From Rickettsiales bacterium (lineage in GTDB: Bacteria > Pseudomonadota > Alphaproteobacteria > TMED127), in NCBI GenBank assembly GCA_002706585.1, contig PALU01000047.1, positions 101 through 53,370 on the forward strand: DNA of 53,270 nucleotides, written 5' to 3'. Of this stretch, positions 45,046-53,270 are shown in pieces. Within the stretch, counting starts at the first letter, position 1. Each line of letters begins with the position of its first letter. A model generated the notes under the pieces. The model was not told where the DNA came from, did no database searches, and saw only the letters and a program-made list of their open reading frames with translations. The translations under genes were made by a program, and so were the position numbers.

Positions 45046-45817
45046 TTTATCATTTACAGTAATTTGTCCCACTTACAATTCAGAAAATTTTATAAAAAAA
45101 AATATTTTTTCTCTTTTAAACCAAAAATATAAAAATTTTGAAGTAATTTATTCTGATGACGGTTCAACTGATAAAACATTACAGATACTGAGAGATCATG
45201 AAATATTATTTATTAAACAAAAAATAGGTATTAAGATTTTAGCAAATCATCACAAAGGTCCTGGTGCAGCAAGGAATAAAGGTATCAAACTGTCAAATTT
45301 TAATTGGGTTTCTTTTATTGATTCTGATGATCAATGGACTGAAGATAAGCTAGAAAGAGTATCAAAATCAATCAAACAATCAAAAAATTATAATTGTATT
45401 GTGCACAATGAAATTTTTAAAAAAAAGAATGGAGGTGAAATTCAGTTTAATTATAAAAAATTTTTTAATCCACATAAACCAATTTTTAGTCAATTATTCT
45501 TAAAAAATTTTTTATCAACATCATCTATGACAATGAAAAAAAAATTAATTATCAAAGCAAATTATTTTGACGAGGAATTACAAAATGCGCAAGATTATGA
45601 TCTCTGGTTAAAAATTGGAGATAATTTTAACTTTCATTTTATAGATGAATATCTAGGATTTTATAATGAAAGAAATGATAATATTACTTCAAGACCGTAT
45701 AATAATAAAATTGTCAATTTACTAAAAATATTAAGAAGAAATAAAGAAAATGTTAGCAGATTATTCTATTACTACAAATTTTTAAGAATTTTAATCAGCA
45801 AGGAATGGTTTAAGTGA
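45035..45817 (+). CDS. Family 2 glycosyltransferase
   Basis: A 260-residue GT-A enzyme: VICPTYNSENFIKKNI, IYSDDGSTDKTLQIL, GPGAARNKGIKLSN and FIDSDDQW, the latter with the DxD-type motif, then AQDYDLWLKIGDNF, the acceptor-side ED-type block. It transfers a sugar to a lipid-linked or polymer acceptor in the cytosol. Identity of donor and linkage is unknown. It overlaps asnB by 11 bases and the following aminotransferase-like gene by 4 (GTGA), so all are likely one operon from 40812 to 51586. Confidence 0.87.
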   Translation: MQNNLSFTVICPTYNSENFIKKNIFSLLNQKYKNFEVIYSDDGSTDKTLQILRDHEILFIKQKIGIKILANHHKGPGAARNKGIKLSNFNWVSFIDSDDQWTEDKLERVSKSIKQSKNYNCIVHNEIFKKKNGGEIQFNYKKFFNPHKPIFSQLFLKNFLSTSSMTMKKKLIIKANYFDEELQNAQDYDLWLKIGDNFNFHFIDEYLGFYNERNDNITSRPYNNKIVNLLKILRRNKENVSRLFYYYKFLRILISKEWFK

Positions 45818-46791
45818 ATCCAATATTTTTTTTAAGAGGCCGTACAGCACTTTATTTTGGTTTAAAATATCTAAAGCTCAAAAGTGGAGATAAAATATTC
45901 GTCCCATCACTGATTTGTGATGCTGTTACAGATGAAATTAGAAGGTTGAAAATTAAACCTGTCTATTATGAAATCAATAAAAACTTTGATGCTAAATGGA
46001 ATGATATTTATCAAAAGTATTCAAAAGATATTAAAGGAATTTTAATGGTACATTTTTTTGGAAAGCCTCAAAATTTAATCAAATTTAAAAAATTTAGTAA
46101 AAAAAAAAATATTCATTTAATTGAAGATAATTGTCATGGTTTTAATGGAGTAAAAAACATTAAATTTTCTGGAGATATTACAATCATGTCTCCTTATAAA
46201 ATTATTAATATGATAAATAATGGTGGGATTTTATTTATAAAAAAAAATTCTAAACAAAATTTATTAAAACTTAATTCATTAGAAAATCATAAAGATGCAA
46301 TTTTTGATGATATTAAAAATAAAATAAAAAATTTCAAAATTCTGAAAAATTTATATAGGAGTTTTATTAAAAGACCTGATTATGAGTCATTATCTGTTAC
46401 AAAAAAAATATCAGTATATAATGATAAGCTTTTAGATGAAAAAACTATAAAAAAAATACAAGATTTTTCATTTAAAACAGAAAGAAATTTAAGAGTTAAA
46501 AGATTTAAGGAATGGGAAAAAAAAATTAAAGAATTTAATTTAACACCTTATTTTAATTATACAAAGAAAGATAATTATATTTTGTGGTATTTAGTTGTCA
46601 AAATAAATAATTATGAAAGTAGAAAAAAAATATATGATTGGGGCTGGAATAATAATGTTGATATAATTTCTTGGCCAAGTTTTCCAAAACAATTTAATAA
46701 AAATTGTAAGACATATAGATTTTCAAGAAAGTTTGTTTTATTTCCATTAAATAAAGATTTCAAAGATAATGTTAAAAAATTTAAATATTAA
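45814..46791 (+). CDS. DegT-like PLP aminotransferase family protein
   Basis: A 325-residue protein starting at GTG 45814. It is a shortened DegT-fold enzyme: FLRGRTALYFGLKYL (PLP phosphate-binding region), LICDAVTDEIRRLKIKP, LIEDNCHGFNG (the aspartate that holds the pyridine nitrogen), and SPYKIINMINNGGIL, with the probable Schiff-base lysine. It should aminate a keto sugar nucleotide, though lysine placement needs alignment. It is shorter than usual (370-400). The next gene, a FemAB-like acyl/aminoacyl transferase, overlaps by 23 bases, fitting amination followed by acylation. Confidence 0.78.
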   Translation: MNPIFFLRGRTALYFGLKYLKLKSGDKIFVPSLICDAVTDEIRRLKIKPVYYEINKNFDAKWNDIYQKYSKDIKGILMVHFFGKPQNLIKFKKFSKKKNIHLIEDNCHGFNGVKNIKFSGDITIMSPYKIINMINNGGILFIKKNSKQNLLKLNSLENHKDAIFDDIKNKIKNFKILKNLYRSFIKRPDYESLSVTKKISVYNDKLLDEKTIKKIQDFSFKTERNLRVKRFKEWEKKIKEFNLTPYFNYTKKDNYILWYLVVKINNYESRKKIYDWGWNNNVDIISWPSFPKQFNKNCKTYRFSRKFVLFPLNKDFKDNVKKFKY

Positions 46792-47878
46792 AATTTATAA
46801 AGAAATCGATAATGAATTAGAGAAATTATGGACAAATTTTGAAAAAAATTCTTTTAATTTTTATTTTCAAACATATCAATGGCAAAAATATTGGTTTAAA
46901 CAAATTAAAAAATATAAAAATGAATCCATTTCAATATATGTTGCTGTTGTAAAAAGTGAAGAGAGAGTTCTACTTATTTTACCTTTTTGCATACGTAAAA
47001 TTTTTTTCCTTAAAATTTTATCATGGTCAGGTTTTCCCTTCTCGGATTATAATGCTCCTTTGATTAGTAAAAATTTCAATTTTAGTAGAGACAACTTTGA
47101 TATAATCTGGAAATTAATTCTTAAAGAAAACAAAAAGAATTACAATTGTATTTTTTTAGAAAATCAGCCTGAATTAATCAAAAATCAACAAAATCCATTT
47201 TTCAGCAATCTTAAAACGTTTGAAGCTAACATTTATTTAGGAATAAATCTTAAAAATTTTTCAGCTAATAAAATTAACCAGTTATCAGACATTAATTATC
47301 AAAAAAATAGACTAAGAAAAATGGGAGACTTAAAATTTAGTTTTGTTAAAAATAAGAATGAAAAAAAAAAAGTGTTAAAATTTATAATAAAAAACAAAAT
47401 AACCCAATATAAAAAAACTAATGCGTGGAATGTGTTTGAAATAAATGCTTATAAAAAATTTTTTATTCAATGTAACTTAAAATTAAATACAAATTTATCA
47501 TATTTAACATTAGATAAAAAAATAATAGCTGCACATTCAGGATATATTTATGATAAAACATTTTATTATCTCTTTCCTACTTATGATTTTGATTATAAAA
47601 AGTATTCTCCAGGAAAAATTTTATTACACTATTTAATTGAGAATTGCGTTGAAAAAAAATTAAATTATTTTGATTTTACTATTGGATCAGAGGATTATAA
47701 AAGAAACTGGTTTAACAATAAAATGAAATCATGTATGACACTTAAGTCAATAGATACGATAGGTTTGTTATATATTTTATTTATAAATTTTAAAATTTTA
47801 ATGAAATCTTTAAATATAAAAAATAATTTTTTAAAAATTACTTACAACAAAATTAAATCAAGTGTCACTAAATCATAA
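46769..47878 (+). CDS. FemAB/BioF2-like acyltransferase (GNAT fold)
   Basis: A 369-residue protein of the FemAB/GNAT type found in polysaccharide loci: FYFQTYQWQKYWFKQIKKY, LLILPFCIRKIFFLKILSW and, in the second half, AAHSGYIYDKTFYYLFPTYD, KYSPGKILLHYLIE and YFDFTIGSEDYKRNW, all matching the family's order. It probably adds an acyl or aminoacyl group to an amino sugar. The amino donor may be supplied by the PLP enzyme immediately before it. The C-terminal 60 residues are basic with one hydrophobic stretch (IGLLYILFINFKILM). Substrate unknown. Confidence 0.78.
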   Translation: MLKNLNIKIYKEIDNELEKLWTNFEKNSFNFYFQTYQWQKYWFKQIKKYKNESISIYVAVVKSEERVLLILPFCIRKIFFLKILSWSGFPFSDYNAPLISKNFNFSRDNFDIIWKLILKENKKNYNCIFLENQPELIKNQQNPFFSNLKTFEANIYLGINLKNFSANKINQLSDINYQKNRLRKMGDLKFSFVKNKNEKKKVLKFIIKNKITQYKKTNAWNVFEINAYKKFFIQCNLKLNTNLSYLTLDKKIIAAHSGYIYDKTFYYLFPTYDFDYKKYSPGKILLHYLIENCVEKKLNYFDFTIGSEDYKRNWFNNKMKSCMTLKSIDTIGLLYILFINFKILMKSLNIKNNFLKITYNKIKSSVTKS

Positions 47879-48728
47879 TTTACTAATTAAATTTAATTAT
47901 ATAACTCTAATTTTATCTAAAATTTATGATTTTTTTAATCTATACAGTTTAGATAAATTAAGAATTTTAATTTATCACCATATAGAAAGTGACCAATTTG
48001 ATTTATTTGAAAATCAATTGGATTATATTAAAAAAAAAAATTGGAAATTTATAACTCCAAAAGAGTTTGAGAAACATATTTTGGGTAAAAAAAAACTAAA
48101 AGGCAAAAATGTATTATTAACATTTGATGATGGCTTAAATTCAAACTTTCTTATTGCAAATAAAATTTTAAAAAAATTAAATATAAAAGCAATTTTTTTT
48201 GTACCAAGTGACTTTGTAAAAATAAGAAGTGCTCGCCAAGCAAGAATTTTTATGAAAAAAAATATATTAGATCAAAAATTACCTAAAGATTTTAAATATA
48301 CCAGAAATATGAGCTTTAAAGATTTAAAGCAACTTATAGATAGTAAACACCAAATAGGCGCTCATTCGAAAACTCATGCTAATTTAGGTTTTATATCTAA
48401 TCAAAAAATTTTGAATAACGAAATTCTTCAAAGTGCAAAATTTTTAGAAAGAAAATTAAAAATTAAAATAAATCACTTTGCATTCACATATGGAAATTTT
48501 CAAAGCATGAGTCAAAAATCTATTGAAATTGCTCAATCTAAATTTAAATTTATTTATTCCAGTTTGAGAGGTAATAATTTTAAAAATGATAAAAATGAAA
48601 TAATTAAAAGAGACTCAATTTATCTTAAAGAAGGAAATAATTTAGTTTCAATTTTTTTATCTGGAATTATTGATTTAAAATATTTTTTTCAAGTTTTAAA
48701 AATTAATAAAATAATAAAAAAAAATTAA
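47862..48728 (+). CDS. CE4 polysaccharide deacetylase
   Basis: A 288-residue carbohydrate esterase family 4 enzyme. Motif 1 TFDDG contains the base and a metal ligand; motif 2 is GAHSKTHANL with the two metal histidines (HxxxH); FTYG appears as motif 3, with tyrosine where the usual RxPYG is. It removes acetyl groups from N-acetylated sugars. No clear signal peptide is seen, so it may act inside the cell, or as a membrane-bound form through its start. The start is GTG 47862, overlapping the FemAB-like gene by 17 bases. It and the FemAB-like enzyme would oppose each other on amino groups. Confidence 0.83.
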   Translation: MSLNHNLLIKFNYITLILSKIYDFFNLYSLDKLRILIYHHIESDQFDLFENQLDYIKKKNWKFITPKEFEKHILGKKKLKGKNVLLTFDDGLNSNFLIANKILKKLNIKAIFFVPSDFVKIRSARQARIFMKKNILDQKLPKDFKYTRNMSFKDLKQLIDSKHQIGAHSKTHANLGFISNQKILNNEILQSAKFLERKLKIKINHFAFTYGNFQSMSQKSIEIAQSKFKFIYSSLRGNNFKNDKNEIIKRDSIYLKEGNNLVSIFLSGIIDLKYFFQVLKINKIIKKN

Positions 48729-48731
48729 AGA

Positions 48732-49449
48732 ATGACTTTAATTGAATTTAAAAAAAATTTGACAGTTGTAATTTTATGTGGTGGCAAAGGGTTAAGACTA
48801 AGACCACTTACAAATCAACTTCCAAAACCATTAATCAAAATAAATGATAAAAGTATCCTAGAAAATATAATTTCATATTTTTTGAGTTATAATATTAAAA
48901 ACATCATAATAGCCACAGGATATAAAAATAATTTAATTAATAAATTTGTAAAAAAAAAGTTTAAAAAAAATAAAATTAAGTTGATTTATACTGGTTACAA
49001 TTCTGACATTATAAAAAGGTTAGAAAAAACATCTGAATATTCAAAAAATTATCTTTTAGCTTGTTACGGAGATACTATGGTTGATATTGATTTAGATAAA
49101 TATATTAAATTTTATTTAAAAAAAAGTTAATAAAATTACTTTAGCTTCATATCAATTAAAATCTAATTTTGGTATTTTAGAAATAGACAACAATGAAACA
49201 ATTAAAAAATTTAATGAAAAACCAACTTTAGATATATGGTTTAATGTAGGATATATAATATTTTCAAATGATAAATTTAAATATTTTAGAAAATTTTCTC
49301 TTTTTAAAAATTTGTTAGTATTTTTATCTAGGAAAAAAATTATGAGAACATATAAGCATAAAGGAAATCATATAACAGTTAATACTATTGAAGAACTAGA
49401 GCAAGCAAAGCGAAAAATTAAAAAATTTAATGTCACGAAAAAAAAATAA
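48732..49449 (+). pseudogene. Sugar-1-phosphate nucleotidyltransferase, frameshifted in an A8 tract
   Basis: The gene opens as a sugar-phosphate nucleotidyltransferase: VVILCGGKGLRLRPLTNQLPKPL, with the G-x-G-x-R-x-x-P-x-T signature, and LACYGDTMVDID for the metal-binding aspartate. The frame then ends at 49128-49130, just after eight A's (49118-49125). Taking out one A continues as VNKITLASYQLKSNFGIL and runs to 49449 as a normal C-terminus (FNVGYIIFSND, then NTIEELEQAKR). That gives 238 residues, close to RfbF-type enzymes (about 257). With the CDP-glucose-dehydratase-like gene next to it (20-base overlap), cytidylyl transfer to glucose-1-phosphate is the best guess. Function depends on whether the frameshift is real. 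Confidence 0.82.
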
Positions 49450-50452
49450 TTTTTGGAAAAATAAGACCGTTTTCATTACTGGAGTTTCAGGTTTTGTTGG
49501 ATCAAATTTAGCAAAAAGTCTTCTTGCCGATGGTGCAAAAATAATTGGTCTTACTAAAAGTAAAAAGATAGAAAGTTTATTATATTTTGAAAAAATAGAC
49601 AGTAAGATTGATTTAGTTTTTGGGAATATTACAGATAAAGAATTATTGAAAAGTATTTTTTTAAAATACAAAATAGATATTTGTTTTCATTTAGCCGCAC
49701 AAGTAGAAGTTGGCTCTGCATTAAGATATCCATTTTTAACATGGGAAACTAATGTTAGAGGAACCTATACACTTTTGGAGACAATTAGAGAGAGTAAAAA
49801 TGAAATTAGATCAATAATTGTAGCTTCATCGGATAAAGCATATGGAGAGTATCCATTAAAAAAACTACCATATAAAGAAAATTATGAACTAAAACCAAAA
49901 TATCCCTATGACACTTCAAAAGCTTGTGCAGATTTAATTTCTAAATCATACGCAGGTAAATTATTTAAGCTTCCAATAGTAATAACCAGATTTACAAATA
50001 TTTATGGACCTGGCCAATTAAATTTTACTGCATTAATACCCGATGCAATCAGAGCATGTCTATTAAAAAAAAAGTTTATTGTTAGAAGTAATGGAAAGTC
50101 AATAAGAGACTTTATTTATATAAAAGATATTGTTGCATTATATAAACTTTTATCAGAAAATTTATATAATAATCCTAAAAAATTTTCTGGTGAGGTATTT
50201 AATGCAGGTACAAACGAGAAGCACAAAATAAAAGATGTATTAAAAAAAATTTTTGTCTTTGCAAAAAAGAAAAGAGACCTAGAAATTATATTTAAAGAAA
50301 TGAAAAAAAAAAGAACTAAGGGCGAAATCTCAGTTCAATTTATGGATTATGAAAAATTATATTTTTATTTAAAATGGAAACCAAAATATAAATTTAGCAC
50401 AACAGTCCCAGCTTTATTTAGATGGTATAATAAATATTTTAAAAAAAACTAA
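49430..50452 (+). CDS. CDP-glucose 4,6-dehydratase-like extended SDR
   Basis: A 340-residue extended SDR: ITGVSGFVGSN, HLAAQVEVGSALRYPFLTWETNVRGT, VASSDKAYGEYP, and YPYDTSKACADLISKSY with the YxxxK pair. The SSDKAYG and YDTSK blocks are the pattern of CDP-glucose 4,6-dehydratase and near relatives. FTNIYGPGQLNFTALIP and RDFIYIKDIV follow as in that family. It would form CDP-4-keto-6-deoxyglucose if the neighbouring nucleotidyltransferase makes CDP-glucose. Overlap with the preceding gene is 20 bases and the gap to the next gene 6. Confidence 0.85.
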   Translation: MSRKKNNFWKNKTVFITGVSGFVGSNLAKSLLADGAKIIGLTKSKKIESLLYFEKIDSKIDLVFGNITDKELLKSIFLKYKIDICFHLAAQVEVGSALRYPFLTWETNVRGTYTLLETIRESKNEIRSIIVASSDKAYGEYPLKKLPYKENYELKPKYPYDTSKACADLISKSYAGKLFKLPIVITRFTNIYGPGQLNFTALIPDAIRACLLKKKFIVRSNGKSIRDFIYIKDIVALYKLLSENLYNNPKKFSGEVFNAGTNEKHKIKDVLKKIFVFAKKKRDLEIIFKEMKKKRTKGEISVQFMDYEKLYFYLKWKPKYKFSTTVPALFRWYNKYFKKN

Positions 50453-50458
50453 TTTTTT

Positions 50459-51586
50459 ATGGCTTTAGCAATTGATATGGTTGGTACACGTTTAGGAAGT
50501 GGCACAAGGACATATAACCTAAGCTTTTGTGAGTATATTAATACTCACAATATAGATCAAACAATATTTATATTTATAACTAAAGATTATCTTAAAAATA
50601 TCAAAATAAATCAAAATCCAAATATAAAATATTTAATTAAATCAAATATTTTTACAAATATTTTTTTTAGGATTTGTTGGATGCAGTTTATTTTACCATT
50701 TGAATTGAAACTGAGAGGAGTAGGTCAACTATATTCTCCGATGAATATGAGCCCATTAATTTTAAGAATTTTTAATATTGAACTAACATTGGCACTTCAT
50801 TCAAATCTTCCTTGGGTTTATTTTGATATGATGCCAGGAAATTATCTTCGAAATTTTCTTACAAAATTTTTTATGCAACTTTCCATTTTTGTTTGCGATA
50901 AATTAATTGTGGACTCTGAGTTTGCTAAAAATGAAATTGTTAACATTCTTAAATTAAATCAAAAAAAAGTATTTGTTGTATATCTTGGAATTGATAAGAA
51001 GTATTTGAGCTTAAATAAAAATGAAAATTTTATAAAAGGGTTCGAGTATAAAAATTATATTATTTCAGTTTTATCATGTGTTAAATATCATAATATAATC
51101 AATTTATTGAAAGGATTTAAATTACTAAAAAAAGAAAAAGATTTGAATTTTAAGTTTGTAATTGTACTACAAATTTTAGATAAGAAATATTATTCAGAAA
51201 TCAAAAATTTTATCTCAAATAATTTTGATGAAAATGAAATTATTTTTTTTCACAATCTTGACAGTAATTACTTAGTAAATCTCTATCGTGGTGCTAGTTT
51301 TTATATTTTTTCATCTTACTGTGAAGTTTTTGGACTAACATCTCTTGAGGCAATGACACAAGGGTGCCCTGTTTTAATTTCAAAAAAATCTGCATTGCTT
51401 GAGATAAATGGTGAAGCAGCTGAATATTTTGATCCAGATAATGAAATTGAAATTAAAGAGTGCATGAAAAAAGTTTTATTTAATAATGATATTAAAAAAA
51501 ATTTAGTTGAGAGAGGCACTAAGCGTTATAAAATATTTAACTGGGATAATACAGTTAAAGAAACTCTTAAAATTATAAAACAATAG
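50459..51586 (+). CDS. Family 4 glycosyltransferase
   Basis: A 375-residue GT-B enzyme of the GT4 class. The C-terminal donor domain is clear: ISVLSCVKYHNIINLLKGFKLL, SFYIFSSYCEVFGLTSLEAMTQGCPVLIS, with E-x7-E-type glutamates and the GCPV motif. The N-terminal half holds the acceptor site (MVGTRLGSGTRTYNL, LHSNLPWVYFD). It probably uses a nucleotide hexose or deoxyhexose to extend the glycan. It ends the plus-strand operon and converges on the carbamoyltransferase gene with one base between the stops. Confidence 0.88.
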   Translation: MALAIDMVGTRLGSGTRTYNLSFCEYINTHNIDQTIFIFITKDYLKNIKINQNPNIKYLIKSNIFTNIFFRICWMQFILPFELKLRGVGQLYSPMNMSPLILRIFNIELTLALHSNLPWVYFDMMPGNYLRNFLTKFFMQLSIFVCDKLIVDSEFAKNEIVNILKLNQKKVFVVYLGIDKKYLSLNKNENFIKGFEYKNYIISVLSCVKYHNIINLLKGFKLLKKEKDLNFKFVIVLQILDKKYYSEIKNFISNNFDENEIIFFHNLDSNYLVNLYRGASFYIFSSYCEVFGLTSLEAMTQGCPVLISKKSALLEINGEAAEYFDPDNEIEIKECMKKVLFNNDIKKNLVERGTKRYKIFNWDNTVKETLKIIKQ

Positions 51587-51587
51587 T

Positions 51588-53270
51588 TTAAATCTTTCTA
51601 ATTAAAAAATTGTTAATAATTAAAGCATCCATATCTGTTCTCACTAAACAATCCAAAGCTTCTTCAGGGTTCATTACTATTGGTTCATTTTCATTAAACG
51701 ATGTATTTAGTAAAATCGGCACCTTGGTTAAATTGTAAAAATTTTTTATAAGTTTATAAAATTTATGATTTGACGTATTGCTAACACTTTGTAACCTAGC
51801 TGTTCCATCAATATGAGTTATTGCTGGAACAAAAGATTTCTTATTATTTTTAACGATTGCAACAGAAGACATGTATGGACTATAAAACTTACTATCAAAC
51901 CATTCGCTTTGAAAATCTTCCAAAACAGAGGGTGCAAATGGCCTAAATGACTCACGTCTTTTAATTTTTAAATTAATTATATCCTTCATTTTTGGATTAC
52001 GAGGATCAGCTAAAATTGATCTGTTACCAAGTGCCCTAGGTCCAAACTCCATTTGATCTTGGAACCATCCAACTACATTTCCATTAGATATTAATTTAGA
52101 AGTTTCTAGATATAATTTATCGTCAATTAAAAAGTCATAATACAACTTATTTTTAAGTAAATTACTTTTAAGTATATTTTCAACAGTATCATTATTAAAT
52201 TTGGGACCTAAATATGGATTAGCAAAATTACTTTTATTTTCTCCATATTTTGCAGAAACAACAAATGCAGCACCTAATGCTCCACCATTATCTCCTGGAG
52301 CAAATGTTATATAAACATTTTTAAAAAATTTATCATTTGAGGTTAAAAGTTTATTTGCCGAGGAATTTAAAGCACACCCACCAGCAAAAACCAGGTTATC
52401 AGAAAAATTTTTATTTTTTATTTTTTCTAATATTTTTAAAAAAAAATATTCATATATTTTTTGCACAGATGCAGCAAAATTTTTTTTAAATAAATCATTT
52501 TTCGCATGACTAATAATTTCTTTCTCAAATAATTTTGATAGATTTGAATTATATATTTTATCAATGACTAAATTTTCGTTTTCAGCTATATATTTAAAAT
52601 TATTTTTGTGATGATTAAAATAATCTAGATTAAGTTCAAAAATATAATTATGATTATTTTTAAAAAGATTATTTTTTATTTTATCAAAGTATATCGGTGA
52701 TCCATAAGCCGCTAGACCCATCATTTTATATTCCTCTCCATAATTTTTAAATCCTAAAAATTGTGTCATTGCATGATAAAAAATTCCCAAGGAATTTGGA
52801 AAATTTATTTTTTCTTTAATATTAATTTTATTATTTTGGCACTCAGCAATAGCAAGTGTTACAAAATCTCCCGATCCATCGATTGAAAGTCCATTACTTT
52901 TCTCAAATTCAGAAGGATAAAAAACTGAAGCTAAATGAGATAAATGATGCTCTATATAATGAAATTTTATATTTTTATTTAATTTAAAGTGTTTAAATAA
53001 TGTTTTTCTAATAGAAATTTTCTTTGAAATTCTATTAAGATGCAGATTATTTCTTAATTTAAAATTTTTTATAAAAAAAAAACTCTTAGCTATAAAGTTG
53101 CTTTTAGGTTTTGTGTTAAAAGCAATATTAGTAATTTCATCTTCGCTGACATTGCCTATTTTCAGGCATTCTCTTATAGATTCAATTGGATACCCAGAAT
53201 AATGTTTTTTTCTATTAATTCTCTCTTCTTCTACTGCTGCAACTAATTTACCATTAATTAATAAGCAAGC
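51588..53270 (-). CDS. Carbamoyltransferase, NodU/Kae1-like, 5' end outside the window
   Basis: A minus-strand gene open to the window edge; 561 codons plus stop are visible, and only about 15 N-terminal residues seem missing, since the visible frame opens ACLLINGKLVAAVEEERI, normally just after that point. Motifs: HHLSH, SIDGSGDF, FAGGCALNSSANK, APGDNGGALGAAF, and in the C-terminal domain GWFQDQMEFGPRALGNRSIL. It carbamoylates a hydroxyl using carbamoyl phosphate and ATP, probably on a glycan sugar. It is the last gene I can see; whether it closes the island cannot be told. Confidence 0.88.
   Translation of the reverse strand, partial: ACLLINGKLVAAVEEERINRKKHYSGYPIESIRECLKIGNVSEDEITNIAFNTKPKSNFIAKSFFFIKNFKLRNNLHLNRISKKISIRKTLFKHFKLNKNIKFHYIEHHLSHLASVFYPSEFEKSNGLSIDGSGDFVTLAIAECQNNKINIKEKINFPNSLGIFYHAMTQFLGFKNYGEEYKMMGLAAYGSPIYFDKIKNNLFKNNHNYIFELNLDYFNHHKNNFKYIAENENLVIDKIYNSNLSKLFEKEIISHAKNDLFKKNFAASVQKIYEYFFLKILEKIKNKNFSDNLVFAGGCALNSSANKLLTSNDKFFKNVYITFAPGDNGGALGAAFVVSAKYGENKSNFANPYLGPKFNNDTVENILKSNLLKNKLYYDFLIDDKLYLETSKLISNGNVVGWFQDQMEFGPRALGNRSILADPRNPKMKDIINLKIKRRESFRPFAPSVLEDFQSEWFDSKFYSPYMSSVAIVKNNKKSFVPAITHIDGTARLQSVSNTSNHKFYKLIKNFYNLTKVPILLNTSFNENEPIVMNPEEALDCLVRTDMDALIINNFLIRKI

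Overview
The window reads as a surface-glycan hypervariable island of a very AT-rich, streamlined alphaproteobacterium, most likely SAR11/Pelagibacterales. The basis is an alphaproteobacterial-type 23S rRNA 3' end at bases 1 to about 84, extreme A/T richness, one- to 20-base gene overlaps almost everywhere, and about 50 genes dominated by sugar and polysaccharide functions. No 5S rRNA follows the 23S end anywhere in the window. This matches my recollection of SAR11 hypervariable region 2 (HVR2), which sits between the 23S and 5S genes. The placement is inference, because I could not search databases.

Layout. (1) 160-2857: a short nonulosonate-type cluster of cupin, PtmA-like SDR, CMP-sugar synthetase and NAD-dependent epimerase. 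(2) 2859-5467, minus strand: a corrinoid-uptake unit with a sigma70-type promoter, a cobalamin riboswitch, a BtuB-like TonB-dependent receptor and a small HPPNFT-motif membrane protein. A GMC-type flavoenzyme diverges from it. (3) 6887-16921: a pseudaminic acid operon (pseB, pseC, pseF, pseG fused to a methyltransferase, pseI) carrying modification genes: PIG-L deacetylase, 2OG dioxygenase, left-handed beta-helix acetyltransferase, second aminotransferase, WbqC and an amidohydrolase-fold protein. (4) 16918-23906: a B12-binding radical SAM protein, a methyltransferase, a second dioxygenase, a frameshifted GT-B-like gene and a polytopic membrane protein. (5) 24021-29143: a five-gene sugar-phosphate/nucleotide-sugar module (TIM-barrel isomerase, two zinc dehydrogenases, an HxlB-like 3-hexulose-6-phosphate isomerase, a tandem nucleotidyltransferase). 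I could not match it to a described pathway. (6) 29153-34063, minus strand: an overlapping operon of sulfatase/LTA-synthase-like membrane enzyme, YIDPGS small protein, NoeA-like methyltransferase and PglK/MsbA-like ABC exporter. (7) 34141-40829: HAD phosphatase, GT-B-like protein, 2-hydroxyacid dehydrogenase, methyltransferase, TagF/TagB-like glycerophosphotransferase, SPASM radical SAM and a GDPD-like gene. (8) 40812-53270: glycan assembly and decoration (two GT2s, heparinase-like, AsnB-type amidotransferase, PLP aminotransferase, FemAB/GNAT, CE4 deacetylase, nucleotidyltransferase, CDP-glucose dehydratase-like SDR, GT4). It ends with a carbamoyltransferase whose first codons lie beyond the window.

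Together the genes would make CMP-activated nonulosonic acids (pseudaminic type, with extra N-acyl, methyl and oxidative modifications) and other activated sugars or alditol phosphates. They would join these with glycosyl- and polyol-phosphate transferases, flip the product across the inner membrane and decorate it. The clearest anomaly is that four genes are broken exactly in A8-A10 tracts. In each case adding or removing one A restores one continuous, sensible protein. The causes to separate are assembly error, phase variation and polymerase slippage.
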